Shown here: in pieces, positions 45,671 to 54,517 of the stretch | Layout: every line of letters begins with the position of its first letter | Position numbering within the stretch: position 1 is the stretch's first letter | Origin: Rhodocyclaceae bacterium | GTDB taxonomy: Bacteria > Pseudomonadota > Gammaproteobacteria > Burkholderiales > Rhodocyclaceae | Direction of reading: 5' to 3' | DNA: 64,000 bases | Assembly: GCA_026417115.1 (NCBI GenBank) | Contig: JAOADW010000046.1 | Span: 16,856-80,855 of the forward strand | Position numbers and translations under genes: made by a program | Notes under the pieces: model-generated | Database searches by the model: none | Told to the model about the DNA's origin: nothing | The model's input: only the letters and a program-made list of their open reading frames with translations

Positions 45671-46932
45671 CGCCGCTCCATCACGGCGGCATAGAAGCCA
45701 TCGGTGGCATGGCGATGGGGCGTCAAAAAGAGATCGTCTTCGATGGCGGGGACGAAGATGCCCTGCGCGGCGAGAATCTCACGCGCAGAGCGCCGCTCGA
45801 ATTCGGGGTGAGCGGAGAGGAAAGCGGCGACGACGCCCTCGTTTTCTTCGGCAAGGAGGCTGCACGTCGCATAAACGAGACGCCCCCCGCTCTTGAGAAG
45901 GCGCGCGGCCGCCGACAGGATCGCCTTCTGCTTGGCGACGAGCGCCTCGATGTCCGTGGGCATGATGCGCCATTTGAGATCCGGGTTGCGCCGCAACGTG
46001 CCCAGCCCCGAACAGGGGGCATCGACCAGCACGCGATCGATTTTCCCCCGGAGGCGCTTGACAGGCATGTCGTTTTCGCTGGCGAGCACGAGCGGATAGA
46101 CATTGGTCAGTCCTGCTCGCGCCAGACGGGGCTTGAGCTTGCTCAGGCGTTTCGCGGAAACGTCGAATGCATAGAGTCTCCCCGTGCCGCGCATGAGCGC
46201 GCCCAGCGCCAGGGTTTTTCCGCCAGCGCCGGCGCAGAAATCGACCACCATTTCGCCCCGCCGAGGAGCCACGAGGTGGGCGATCAACTGGCTGCCTTCG
46301 TCTTGTACCTCGACCGCGCCGGAAAGAAACAAGGAATGTTTTTCCAAAACCGGCTTTTCTGCGAGGCGCACCCCCCACGGCGCATAGGGACAGGGTTGTG
46401 CGACGATGCCATCCGCCTCCAGACTGGCCAGCACGGCTTCGCGCGTCGCCTTCAGGGCATTGACGCGCAGATCGAGGGGCGCCGGCTGATTGAGCGCGCG
46501 CGCCAAAGCGGCAAGCGCCTCTTCCCCAAAGAGAGCCTGCCAGCGCGCATAGAGCCAATCGGGCAAATCACAACGCTCGGCAGGCGAGAGGATGGGATCG
46601 CCTTCGCCGCGCCGCCTGCTCAACCATTGTCGTTCTTCGGCATCCAGTGCGCCCGCCAAAGCCTGGACGCTCATCCCCCAATGGCGTATCAGCGCAGCAA
46701 GCACCAGCAGGCGCGGCTCCCTTTTCCCACACCAGCAAGACAAACTGCGCAGCCGACGCAAGATCGTATAGGACACCTCGGCGATGAATGCGCGCTCGCG
46801 CGGACCTTGCCGGCCTTGCCGAAAAAACGCCGAAAGCTTGGCGTCGGCGGGAGCGTCGAAGCGCAAAAGCTGGGAAACCGCCTCGCTCGTCTGCTCAATC
46901 AGGGCGCGATTCGGAGCCAGGGGCAGGCGCAT
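45667..46932 (-). CDS. RsmB/NOP-family RNA (cytosine-5) methyltransferase
   Basis: This 421-residue SAM-dependent enzyme has an N-terminal NusB-like helical region and a Rossmann methyltransferase domain. The SAM site VVDFCAGAGGKTLALGALM, the motif IV cysteine VDAPCSGLGTLRRNPD and the catalytic motif VI YATCSLLAEENE are intact. RsmB methylates C967 of 16S rRNA. The exact target here could also be another m5C site. Its start lies inside the DUF3108 gene (38-nt overlap). Confidence 0.88.
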   Translation of the reverse strand: MRLPLAPNRALIEQTSEAVSQLLRFDAPADAKLSAFFRQGRQGPRERAFIAEVSYTILRRLRSLSCWCGKREPRLLVLAALIRHWGMSVQALAGALDAEERQWLSRRRGEGDPILSPAERCDLPDWLYARWQALFGEEALAALARALNQPAPLDLRVNALKATREAVLASLEADGIVAQPCPYAPWGVRLAEKPVLEKHSLFLSGAVEVQDEGSQLIAHLVAPRRGEMVVDFCAGAGGKTLALGALMRGTGRLYAFDVSAKRLSKLKPRLARAGLTNVYPLVLASENDMPVKRLRGKIDRVLVDAPCSGLGTLRRNPDLKWRIMPTDIEALVAKQKAILSAAARLLKSGGRLVYATCSLLAEENEGVVAAFLSAHPEFERRSAREILAAQGIFVPAIEDDLFLTPHRHATDGFYAAVMERR

Positions 46933-47917
46933 GATCCAGAGTCATCAACCGTTGTTCATAAAGATCGCCTTTCCGGTCTCGATGACGAATCAATACCGGC
47001 AAGCGCGTCTTTTCGTCGAGCCAAACCTCGGTATATTCTCCCGTCGCACCCTCGCCCACCCGGTATCGTCGAGCGCGCCATGCGCCGGCCTCGCTCTCGA
47101 CGAGAGACGCTTCGGCGTCGATCTCGATGCGATAAGGAGCCAGCTTGCGGCCACTCGCCACGACGAGTTGCGTCGGCGTTCTCGCCACATCAAGCCAGGC
47201 CAGCTGGTAAAACCAAGAGATGAGATCCTGGCTGGCCATGAACGGTTGCGATGCGCCATCGGCGAGGATGATCCGCCCTTCCTCGCGCGAAAAGAGCAGC
47301 GCCTCCCGTGGCCGCCCTTCCCTGATCACGCGGTATTCCTCGGGTTGCAAGCCGCCCGCAACGATGCCGCGGCTTTCCTGCCGCAAATCGACAGGCCTCA
47401 CCCAGGCCGCCAAGCCGGTGGTGCGGGCTTCCACGACGAGGCGGTAGCCATGTCCATCTGTCTCCCAGAGATGGCGACTTTCGCCGATCAGAAAACCGTT
47501 GCGGGAAACGGCAAAGCCCAAGGCAGCGCGCAGCGGCCATGGCGCTGGTCGAGTAGGCAAGTTTTCCTCCTCGTTCGCCACAGACGTTTCTGCAAAAACT
47601 GGCTCGCCGGCGCCGACAGTCGTTTTTCCATTGGGTGTGCTTTCGGAAACTGCACTTTCCGCCATGGGCTGGGCAAGGGGAAGCGCCTGCTCTGTCTGGT
47701 CACTCGACGTCCTCGCCGGCGCCGCCGGCGCTGCGCGTCGATGCGGAAAGGGGGCTGGCGCCTTTTTCTTTTCCACCGCAACGGGAGGGGCAGGGGGGCT
47801 TAGCCGTACCGCCATCTGCGGCGGAGGGTCTTCCTCGAGGGGCAATTGCCAAGCAGGAATCAGCAAGGCGACGAGATGCGCCGCGATCGAGGCAGCAAAG
47901 GCGATCCACAACGGCAT
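46895..47917 (-). CDS. DUF3108 protein with TonB-like N-terminus
   Basis: About 340 residues counted from MPLWIAFAASIAAHLVALL; a TTG a few codons upstream is an alternative. One N-terminal membrane helix is followed by a Pro/Ala-rich linker (PPAPPVAVEKKKAPAPFPH), like TonB, and then a beta-rich DUF3108 domain (GFLIGESRHLWETDGHGYRLVVEART ... PVDLRQESRGIV, FSREEGRIILADG). It is probably periplasmic and membrane-tethered. The purN-DUF3108-rsmB order suggests conservation, but its function is unknown. Confidence 0.82.
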   Translation of the reverse strand: MPLWIAFAASIAAHLVALLIPAWQLPLEEDPPPQMAVRLSPPAPPVAVEKKKAPAPFPHRRAAPAAPARTSSDQTEQALPLAQPMAESAVSESTPNGKTTVGAGEPVFAETSVANEEENLPTRPAPWPLRAALGFAVSRNGFLIGESRHLWETDGHGYRLVVEARTTGLAAWVRPVDLRQESRGIVAGGLQPEEYRVIREGRPREALLFSREEGRIILADGASQPFMASQDLISWFYQLAWLDVARTPTQLVVASGRKLAPYRIEIDAEASLVESEAGAWRARRYRVGEGATGEYTEVWLDEKTRLPVLIRHRDRKGDLYEQRLMTLDHAPAPGSESRPD

Positions 47918-47934
47918 CGTGAAACGAGAGGCAA

Positions 47935-48570
47935 TCAAGGGCCGGGTACACGCAAGGCCGCCTGCGCCGAGCATTGGCCATCCTGCCAGACGACTCGCCC
48001 ATCGACGAGCCGGCAGCGCCCTTCGAGCAAGGCGCGCGCCGCATAGGGATAGATGCGATGCTCTTGCGCCAAGACGCGCGCAGCAAGTCGCTCGGCGTCA
48101 TCGTCCGGCAGCACCGGCACGGCGGCTTGCACGATGATGGGGCCTGCATCGACCGCCGCGGTCACGAAATGCACGGTGCAACCATGGATGCGCACCCCGG
48201 CAGCCAGCGCAGCCGCATGGGTATGCAAACCCGGGAATGCCGGCAACAACGAAGGATGGATATTGATCAGCCGTCCAGAAAAACGCGCGACGAACGCTTC
48301 CCCCAGCACCCGCATGAACCCCGCGAGAAAGACCCATTGTGCGCCACGTCGCTCGAGTTCTTCCGCCAACGCCTGATCGAAGGCGGCGCGCTCGGAAAAC
48401 TGCTTGTGATCGATGACGGCCACTGGAATGCCCTGCGCTGCCGCCCAGCAAAGACCTGCGGCCTCGGGGCGATTGCTGAGCACGCCGACACAACGCCCGG
48501 GCAAGGCGGCGGAAACCAACGCCTGCATATTGCTGCCCCGGCCAGAAATCAGGATTGCGTAATCGCTCAT
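47935..48570 (-). CDS. purN: phosphoribosylglycinamide formyltransferase
   Basis: PurN transfers a formyl group from 10-formyl-THF to GAR in purine synthesis. The start at MSDYAILISGRGSNMQALV gives 211 residues and overlaps the preceding lipoprotein gene by 4 nt. The GRGSNMQAL phosphate site, FMRVLGEAFV, NIHPSLLPAFPGLHTH (catalytic His in the INIHPSLLP block) and GCTVHFVTAAVDAGPII (catalytic Asp) are intact. Confidence 0.97.
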   Translation of the reverse strand: MSDYAILISGRGSNMQALVSAALPGRCVGVLSNRPEAAGLCWAAAQGIPVAVIDHKQFSERAAFDQALAEELERRGAQWVFLAGFMRVLGEAFVARFSGRLINIHPSLLPAFPGLHTHAAALAAGVRIHGCTVHFVTAAVDAGPIIVQAAVPVLPDDDAERLAARVLAQEHRIYPYAARALLEGRCRLVDGRVVWQDGQCSAQAALRVPGP

Positions 48571-49244
48571 TTGACGGGCAAGAAAACGGCGGTGGCGAGG
48601 CCTTGCGCCACTTTCGCAACGGTGCGGTTCTGGCGATCGGCCACGGTTTGGGACAACAAATCCATGCTCATGATCAGTTTGCCGAATTCGCGCTCGAAAG
48701 AAAGATTGACCACCTCGCCCATTTCGTTCGCAAAAAGTAGCGGGGAGCCTGGCGGCAAATCGTCTTCTTGCACGCTTCGCTTGGCCTCGCGCAGCTTCCA
48801 TGCTGCGATCTCGAGGTTGCGAGCCGCATTGTAAAGCCGTTGGGCATCGAGATCGTCGGTCAGAAAGAATTCCTCTTTGCGATCGAAGGCGTCATCGAGC
48901 ATCTCCATGAGTCCCCCGATGAAACCCGCGACCCGATCGCCGCTATACCGTTCGGAAAGGGCGACGAGCACGCGTTCCGTGCCACGCAGATTGCCCGCAC
49001 GTGGCCAGGCGCCCAGCGCCAACTTTTCCAGCGCCGCTTCACGGCTTGCATACCCGCTTTTCTTCCATTCCCGTGGATTGCGGCGATAGAGCTTGTCGGC
49101 AAGGCGTAAGAGCCCTTGGCGGGTTTCTTTGCGCACGAGGTCGGCCAGGCGATCGACATCCCCCTTCGCGAGCTGCTTCGGATGCGTGACACAGCCTATC
49201 AACGCCAGGGAGGCGATGCCCACAAGCCAATGGCGGCGCTTCAT
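48567..49244 (-). CDS. predicted lipoprotein of unknown function
   Basis: The protein has 225 residues counted from MKRRHWLVGIASLALIGC, a lipoprotein signal with the lipobox LIGC at residues 15-18. The mature part is mostly helical (KGDVDRLADLVRKETRQGLLRLADKLYRRNPREW; GGLMEMLDDAFDRKEEF). No family is recognised. It starts inside the dedA 3' end and is coupled to purN, so it is expressed with them. The track extension upstream is dedA in another frame. Confidence 0.8.
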   Translation of the reverse strand: MKRRHWLVGIASLALIGCVTHPKQLAKGDVDRLADLVRKETRQGLLRLADKLYRRNPREWKKSGYASREAALEKLALGAWPRAGNLRGTERVLVALSERYSGDRVAGFIGGLMEMLDDAFDRKEEFFLTDDLDAQRLYNAARNLEIAAWKLREAKRSVQEDDLPPGSPLLFANEMGEVVNLSFEREFGKLIMSMDLLSQTVADRQNRTVAKVAQGLATAVFLPVK

Positions 49245-49891
49245 GGCGACGAACGCGCGCGCCGTTCGCGCAGCCAAGCCAACGCAAGGGGTGTCACCGA
49301 CGCCCCGATGATGGCGAGGATCACCCAGGAAAAATTGTTTTTGACGAGCGGAAGATTGCCAAACCAATAGCCGGCCAGCGTGAGCGAAAACACCCAGAGA
49401 ATGGCGCCCAACAAATCGAAAACGAAGAAACGGGGATATCTCATCGCGGCAAACCCGGCGACGAAGGGCGCGAAGGTGCGCACGAGCGGTATGAAGCGCG
49501 CGATGGTCATGGTAAAGGGCCCATGACGCTCATAGAAAGCGTGCGTTTTGTCGAAAGCGGCGCGGTTGAAATAACGCGAGCCCTCCCCCCACGCCAGCAC
49601 CTTGCGGCCAAACCAGCGCCCGATCGCATAGTTCGTGTTGTCGCCGATCACCGCTGCTCCCAGCAAGACGGCAATCAAAGCGGTGATATCCATGCCGCCC
49701 GCCGCTGCAAGGGCGCCCGCGACGAAAAGCAACGAGTCGCCCGGCAAGAAAGGAGTCACCACGAGGCCCGTCTCACAAAAGACGATCAAAAACAGGATGG
49801 CATAGATCCAGATTCCATACTGCGCCACCAGCATCGCCAGGTGGCGATCCAGATGCAAGACGAGATCGATGAATTGAACAAGGAACTCCAT
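49241..49891 (-). CDS. DedA-family membrane protein
   Basis: The protein has 216 residues counted from MEFLVQFIDLVLHLD. The DedA/SNARE-associated core is plain: FCETGLVVTPFLPGDSLLFVAGALAA, GDNTNYAIGRWFGRKVL, FTMTIARFIPLVRTFAPFVAGFAAMRY. DedA proteins flip undecaprenyl phosphate or phospholipids and support proton-motive force. The much longer track ORF reads antisense through mutL. It is divergent from mutL with only 36 nt between start codons. Confidence 0.93.
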   Translation of the reverse strand: MEFLVQFIDLVLHLDRHLAMLVAQYGIWIYAILFLIVFCETGLVVTPFLPGDSLLFVAGALAAAGGMDITALIAVLLGAAVIGDNTNYAIGRWFGRKVLAWGEGSRYFNRAAFDKTHAFYERHGPFTMTIARFIPLVRTFAPFVAGFAAMRYPRFFVFDLLGAILWVFSLTLAGYWFGNLPLVKNNFSWVILAIIGASVTPLALAWLRERRARSSP

Positions 49892-49915
49892 GAGCGCGAG
49901 TATATCCCCTCGCCC

Positions 49916-49921
49916 TATAAT
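49916..49921 (+). promoter_or_regulatory. -10 box directly upstream of mutL
   Basis: Perfect TATAAT ending six bases before the mutL ATG. There is no convincing -35 box and no ribosome-binding site, the same layout as clpS. Confidence 0.45.
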
Positions 49922-49927
49922 CGTCAG

Positions 49928-51688
49928 ATGGGGCGGATCCGGTTGTTGCCCGATTTGTTGATCAGCCAGATCGCCGCTGGCGAGGCCATCGAACGGCCCG
50001 CCTCGGCGCTCAAGGAACTCGTCGAAAACAGCCTCGATGCAGGCAGCCGGCACATCGAGGTTTCTCTCGAAGAAGGCGGTGTCAAGCGTTTGGCGGTCAA
50101 CGACGACGGCGCCGGCATCGCCAAGGAAGATCTCCCGCTGGCGGCGACCCGTCACGCGACGAGCAAGATTGCCTCGCTGGCAGACCTCGAGCGCGTCGAA
50201 AGCTTTGGCTTCCGTGGCGAGGCGCTGGCGTCGCTCGCCGCCGTCGCGCGCCTGACCTTGATCAGTCGGACGGCCGACAGCCCCCATGCCTGGCGCTTCG
50301 AGGTCGAAAAGGGGCGCATCGAGCCCGCGGCCGGCAAATTCGGCACCACCGTGATCGTCGAAGAGCTCTTTTATCGCACGCCTGCACGGCGCAAATTCCT
50401 CAAAAGCAGCGCCACCGAATTCGCCCACTGTGACGAAGCCTTGCTGCGCATCGCGCTCGCGCGGCCCGACGTCGCGTTCGTCTTGCGGCACCACGATAGG
50501 GAAAAACGTCGTCTGCCTGCGGCGGATTTCTTCGCGCGCGCCCAAGCAGTTCTGGGAGAGACGGTGATGCAAGCCTCCCGCGAGATCGATGTGCGTGCCG
50601 GTAGTTTCCGACTCCGTGGCCTTTTGGGATTGCCCACCCTTTCGGCGCGCGGACGCGCGCCGCAATACTGGTTCGTCAACGGCCGCATCGTCCGCGACAG
50701 GGTTCTCGCGCACGCAACGCGCGAGGCCTATGCCGATGTTCTACACAGCGCGGCTTCTCCCGCCTGGGCGCTGTTTCTCGAACTCCCCCCCGATCTCGTC
50801 GACGTCAACGTTCATCCAACCAAGGCGGAGGTTCGCTTTCGTGACGCTCATAGCGTCCACCGCTTCGTCTTCTCTTCCCTCGAACGAGCCTTGGCGAAGC
50901 CCATGAGGGCGCCGCAGAGATCAGCGGTCGAGGCGGTCTCTGCCATCCCGCCCGCCCTTGAAAAGGGGCACTTCCCGCCCCCGACTTACGCCCAAGCCCT
51001 AGAGCCCCCCCCGCTTGCCCTTGGGGAACCCTCTGTGCGCGACTATTTGGCTTTCGTGGAAGGCGCCTTTCCACAGGCAAAGACAGATCATTCGCCATGC
51101 TTGGAGGAAAGGCCGCTGGGGGAAGCCCTCGCGCAGCTCGCTGGCGTCTATATCCTTGCTCAAAACGCCCAGGGACTCGTGATCGTCGACATGCATGCAG
51201 CGCACGAGCGCATCCTCTACGAAAAGCTCAAGCGCGCTGCCGAGACAAGGCTCGAAAGTCAAAGGCTTCTCGTGCCCGTGGTGTTTGCCGCCAGCGAACT
51301 GGAGCTATCGCTGTGCGTAGAGCATAACGAAGAGCTCGCCGCGCTCGGCTTCGAGATCGTCCAAATCGGACCGCGCGAACTCGCCGTGAAAAGCGTGCCC
51401 GCCCTTCTCGCCGGCGCCGATGTCGAACGCCTCGTGCGCGCGCTCTTCGCCGAGCTCGGCGAACAACCCGAAACTCGCCTCGTCGCCATCCGACGCAACG
51501 AAGTGCTCGCGCGGCTTGCTTGTCACGGCGCCGTACGCGCTCACCGCACGCTGAGCCTCATAGAGATGAACGCGCTGCTCCGCCAGCTGGAAAGCGCTTT
51601 GCGCGCCGATCAATGCAACCACGGCCGGCCGACATGGAAGCAGCTGACCCTGGCTGAACTCGATGCGCTGTTCATGAGGGGACGATGA
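49928..51688 (+). CDS. mutL: DNA mismatch repair protein MutL (endonuclease-competent type)
   Basis: The start at MGRIRLLPDLLISQIAAGEAIERP gives 586 residues; the track start is further upstream inside antisense dedA. The GHKL ATPase domain has ELVENSLDAGS, DDGAGI and GFRGEALASLAAV. The C-terminal domain contains DMHAAHERILYE, matching the endonuclease motif DQHA(x)2E(x)4E with Met in place of Gln. ACHGAVRAH, CNHGRPTW and a final FMR also match the accessory endonuclease motifs. E. coli MutL lacks these and relies on MutH. It is joined to miaA by ATGA. Confidence 0.96.
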   Translation: MGRIRLLPDLLISQIAAGEAIERPASALKELVENSLDAGSRHIEVSLEEGGVKRLAVNDDGAGIAKEDLPLAATRHATSKIASLADLERVESFGFRGEALASLAAVARLTLISRTADSPHAWRFEVEKGRIEPAAGKFGTTVIVEELFYRTPARRKFLKSSATEFAHCDEALLRIALARPDVAFVLRHHDREKRRLPAADFFARAQAVLGETVMQASREIDVRAGSFRLRGLLGLPTLSARGRAPQYWFVNGRIVRDRVLAHATREAYADVLHSAASPAWALFLELPPDLVDVNVHPTKAEVRFRDAHSVHRFVFSSLERALAKPMRAPQRSAVEAVSAIPPALEKGHFPPPTYAQALEPPPLALGEPSVRDYLAFVEGAFPQAKTDHSPCLEERPLGEALAQLAGVYILAQNAQGLVIVDMHAAHERILYEKLKRAAETRLESQRLLVPVVFAASELELSLCVEHNEELAALGFEIVQIGPRELAVKSVPALLAGADVERLVRALFAELGEQPETRLVAIRRNEVLARLACHGAVRAHRTLSLIEMNALLRQLESALRADQCNHGRPTWKQLTLAELDALFMRGR

Positions 51689-52644
51689 AGTCGCCGCCTC
51701 CTCTCATCGCCTTGATCGGCCCCACCGCGAGCGGCAAGAGCGATTTGGCGGCAGCCATCGCGGCGCGTTTTCCGGTCGAAATCATCAGTCTCGATTCGGC
51801 GCAAGTCTACCTCGGCATGGACATCGGCACCGCAAAGCCCGATGCGCAGACGCGTCGCGCCATTCCCCATCACCTGATCGACATCCTAGCGCCCACCGAA
51901 AGCTATTCCGCGGGCCGCTTTCGGGAAGATGCGCTCACCGTCAGTGAAGCGATCATTGCGCGCGGCCATATCCCGTTGCTCGTCGGCGGCACCATGCTCT
52001 ATTACCAGACGCTCGTGGCCGGCCTGGCGCGCCTGCCAAGCGCGCACGCCGACATACGCGCGGAAATCGACAGAGCAGCCGCCCAGCACGGTTGGCCAGC
52101 CCTGCATGCCGAACTCGCGCGCGTCGATCCGCAAACGGCCGCTCGCCTTTCGCCCACCGACGGCCAACGCATCCAGCGCGCCCTCGAAGTCTATCGGGCA
52201 ACCGGCCAGCCGCTCTCTCTGTGGCTCGCGCGCCAGACGACGACGCCTTTTCCCTATCGGCGCCTCACCCTAGCGCTCGACGTCGACGACCGAATGCTGC
52301 TCGCCGCACGGATCGCCGAGCGCTTTCAGCGCATGCTCGCCCAGGGCCTTGTGAGCGAAGTCGAAGCGCTGCGCGAGCGCTATCCGCTCACCGCCGCACA
52401 CCCTTCGATGCGATGCGTCGGCTACCGACAAGTCTGGCAGATGCTGGAGGGGGAATTCCCTCGCTCAGCGCTCGCCGAGCGAGGCATCGCCGCCACCCGG
52501 CAACTCGCCAAGAGACAGCTTACCTGGCTGCGCAGTTTTCGAGAAAAAGGCTTGATCGATCATTTGTTCGCCTTCTCCGAAGCCTCTCTCGAAGCGAAAA
52601 TAACGGCTGTCATCGCGCGCTTTCTCGATGCAGTCGCATCATGA
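51685..52644 (+). CDS. miaA: tRNA dimethylallyltransferase
   Basis: MiaA prenylates A37 of tRNAs that read UNN codons. The 319-residue protein has the P-loop GPTASGKS, the substrate motif SLDSAQVYLGMDIGTAKP and the DILAPTESYSAGRF and GGTMLYYQTLVAGLA blocks. mutL-miaA is a classic pair, seen here with overlapping codons. The PilZ gene is coupled at its 3' end. Confidence 0.97.
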   Translation: MKSPPPLIALIGPTASGKSDLAAAIAARFPVEIISLDSAQVYLGMDIGTAKPDAQTRRAIPHHLIDILAPTESYSAGRFREDALTVSEAIIARGHIPLLVGGTMLYYQTLVAGLARLPSAHADIRAEIDRAAAQHGWPALHAELARVDPQTAARLSPTDGQRIQRALEVYRATGQPLSLWLARQTTTPFPYRRLTLALDVDDRMLLAARIAERFQRMLAQGLVSEVEALRERYPLTAAHPSMRCVGYRQVWQMLEGEFPRSALAERGIAATRQLAKRQLTWLRSFREKGLIDHLFAFSEASLEAKITAVIARFLDAVAS

Positions 52645-53378
52645 GCCAAGACACCGTCACCGCCGAAGAGCTCGAACATTTCACCACCGACAATCGGCGC
52701 GAAATCATATTCTATTTGCATCAACTGATCCACGATGGGGAACGCGTCAGCGTGATCTTCGACGAAGGCCGCGAAAGCCTGCTCACGATACTGCTCGCAC
52801 TCGACGAGGAAGCCGGGTTGCTCTATTTCGACTGGGGCGGCTCCGAGACCACACGGCGCAAATTGCTCGCTTCGCATCACGTGATCTTCGTCTGCGCCCC
52901 GCATGGGGTGAGAAACCAGTTCGTCACCCATGCCGTACACACGGCGACCCATCAAGGGCGTCCCGCCTACGTGACGGAAATCCCTGAACGGTATACCCGC
53001 TTACAGCGGCGTGAATTCTTTCGCCTCGTGTTGCCCATCAGCCGCCGGCCCGAAATCGTCCTCAAACTCAAGGATGGCCAGGAAGCCCGCTTCTCGGTCA
53101 CCGACATCAGCATCGGCGGACTCGCCCTCGAGCGACCCGGAGATTTACCCCCTGATCTCGTGCCCGGCGATGTCTGGCCAAACGTGCGCCTCGATTTGCG
53201 CGGCGTAGGCACCCTCACCGTCACCCTCGAGCTGCGCAACCAAGCCCTCGTCGAGCGTGGCGGCAAGCATTTTTCCCGCTTGGGTTTTCGTTTCCTCAAC
53301 CTCCCGCACGCCTTGGAGCGCGACCTTCAGCGCTTCATCACCGAAGTGCAGCGCGAAGAGCGGGCAAGGCTCGCGTAA
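52641..53378 (+). CDS. YcgR-type PilZ-domain c-di-GMP effector
   Basis: The protein has 245 residues counted from MSQDTVTAEELEHF (ATGA overlap with miaA); the longer track frame is antisense-like read-through of miaA. The N-terminal half is a YcgR/PilZN-like beta domain. The PilZ domain carries both c-di-GMP motifs, RLQRREFFR (RxxxR) and DISIGGLAL (D/NxSxxG), so binding is expected. YcgR slows flagella in enterobacteria. No flagellar gene is in the window, so its target here is open. Confidence 0.87.
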   Translation: MSQDTVTAEELEHFTTDNRREIIFYLHQLIHDGERVSVIFDEGRESLLTILLALDEEAGLLYFDWGGSETTRRKLLASHHVIFVCAPHGVRNQFVTHAVHTATHQGRPAYVTEIPERYTRLQRREFFRLVLPISRRPEIVLKLKDGQEARFSVTDISIGGLALERPGDLPPDLVPGDVWPNVRLDLRGVGTLTVTLELRNQALVERGGKHFSRLGFRFLNLPHALERDLQRFITEVQREERARLA

Positions 53379-53388
53379 GCCGACGACA

Positions 53389-54429
53389 TCATGCCGTCAG
53401 CAAGACTGCCGGCTCATCCTCGGCATGGGGCGCAATGACGCCGATGCGATAGACCGTTTCGCCCGCTGCCTGCAACATTTCCGAGGCAAGGCGCGCATGC
53501 TCGGGGGCAACGATCACGACCATGCCGATGCCGCAATTGAAGACACGGTACATCTCGTCATCGGCGACATCCCCGGCCCGTTGCAACCAAGCGAACAGAG
53601 GCGGCAAGGGCCATGCCTTGCGCTCGATGATCGCAGCCATCCTGCGCGGAAGTATGCGCGGAACGTTGCCGACGAGCCCCCCGCCAGTGATATGGGCCAG
53701 TCCTTTGACCGGTATGGCCTGAATCAGGGCACGTATCGATTTGACATAGATGCGCGTAGGTTCCATGAGCACGTCGGCGAGACGGCGTCCCTGGAAATCG
53801 GCGTCGAGATCCGGCTTCTCGCGCGCAAGAATGCGGCGAATCAGCGAATAGCCATTCGAGTGGGCGCCCGATGAAGCCAGTCCCAGGATCACGTCGCCAG
53901 GCACGATCGTGTGGCCATCGATGATGGCGTCTTTTTCGACGACCCCCACCGCAAAACCGGCAAGGTCGTATTCGCCCACCGGATACATGTCCGGCATCTC
54001 CGCCGTCTCGCCGCCGATCAAGGCGCAGCCCGCCATCTCACAGCCCCTGGCGATGCCTGCGATGACGGTTGCGGCTTTCTCCACCTCGAGCCGGCCGCAG
54101 GCGAAATAATCGAGGAAAAACAGTGGTTCGGCGCCAGAAACGAGGATGTCATTGACGCTCATGGCCACCAGATCTTGCCCCACGGTATCGTGACGATCGA
54201 GCTCAAAGGCGAGCTTGAGCTTGGTGCCCACGCCATCGGTGCCGGAAACCAAGACCGGGTGGCGATAAGTACGGCCGATCTCGAACAAGGCGCCGAATCC
54301 TCCAATCCCTGCCAGCACCTCGGGCCTCAAGGTGCGCTTTGCAGCGGGTCGAATGCGCTCGACGAGCGCGTCGCCGGCGTCGATATCGACGCCAGCATCA
54401 CGATACGTCAAAGAAGAGGGCTTGCTCAT
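53389..54429 (-). CDS. purM: phosphoribosylformylglycinamidine cyclo-ligase
   Basis: PurM (AIR synthetase) closes the imidazole ring in purine synthesis. The start at [23 protein letters not shown] gives 346 residues. [65 protein letters not shown] and [17 protein letters not shown] are intact. It is divergent from hda, a conserved betaproteobacterial order. Confidence 0.97.
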   Translation of the reverse strand: MSKPSSLTYRDAGVDIDAGDALVERIRPAAKRTLRPEVLAGIGGFGALFEIGRTYRHPVLVSGTDGVGTKLKLAFELDRHDTVGQDLVAMSVNDILVSGAEPLFFLDYFACGRLEVEKAATVIAGIARGCEMAGCALIGGETAEMPDMYPVGEYDLAGFAVGVVEKDAIIDGHTIVPGDVILGLASSGAHSNGYSLIRRILAREKPDLDADFQGRRLADVLMEPTRIYVKSIRALIQAIPVKGLAHITGGGLVGNVPRILPRRMAAIIERKAWPLPPLFAWLQRAGDVADDEMYRVFNCGIGMVVIVAPEHARLASEMLQAAGETVYRIGVIAPHAEDEPAVLLTA

Positions 54430-54517
54430 GGCGGCGAGGGGATGCGAGCGAAGGAGATTTACGGCGATAATTCGCATTTTCAATGCTTACCGAGATTCTA
54501 CCGGACGGATTCGGCCC

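Noticed and set aside
45394-47223. 609-aa plus-strand ORF
   Set aside because: Antisense to the PLD and rsmB-like genes; no domain visible.
49892-50713. Upstream part of the 490-aa minus-strand ORF extending dedA
   Set aside because: The region is antisense to mutL; only the last 216 residues show DedA motifs.
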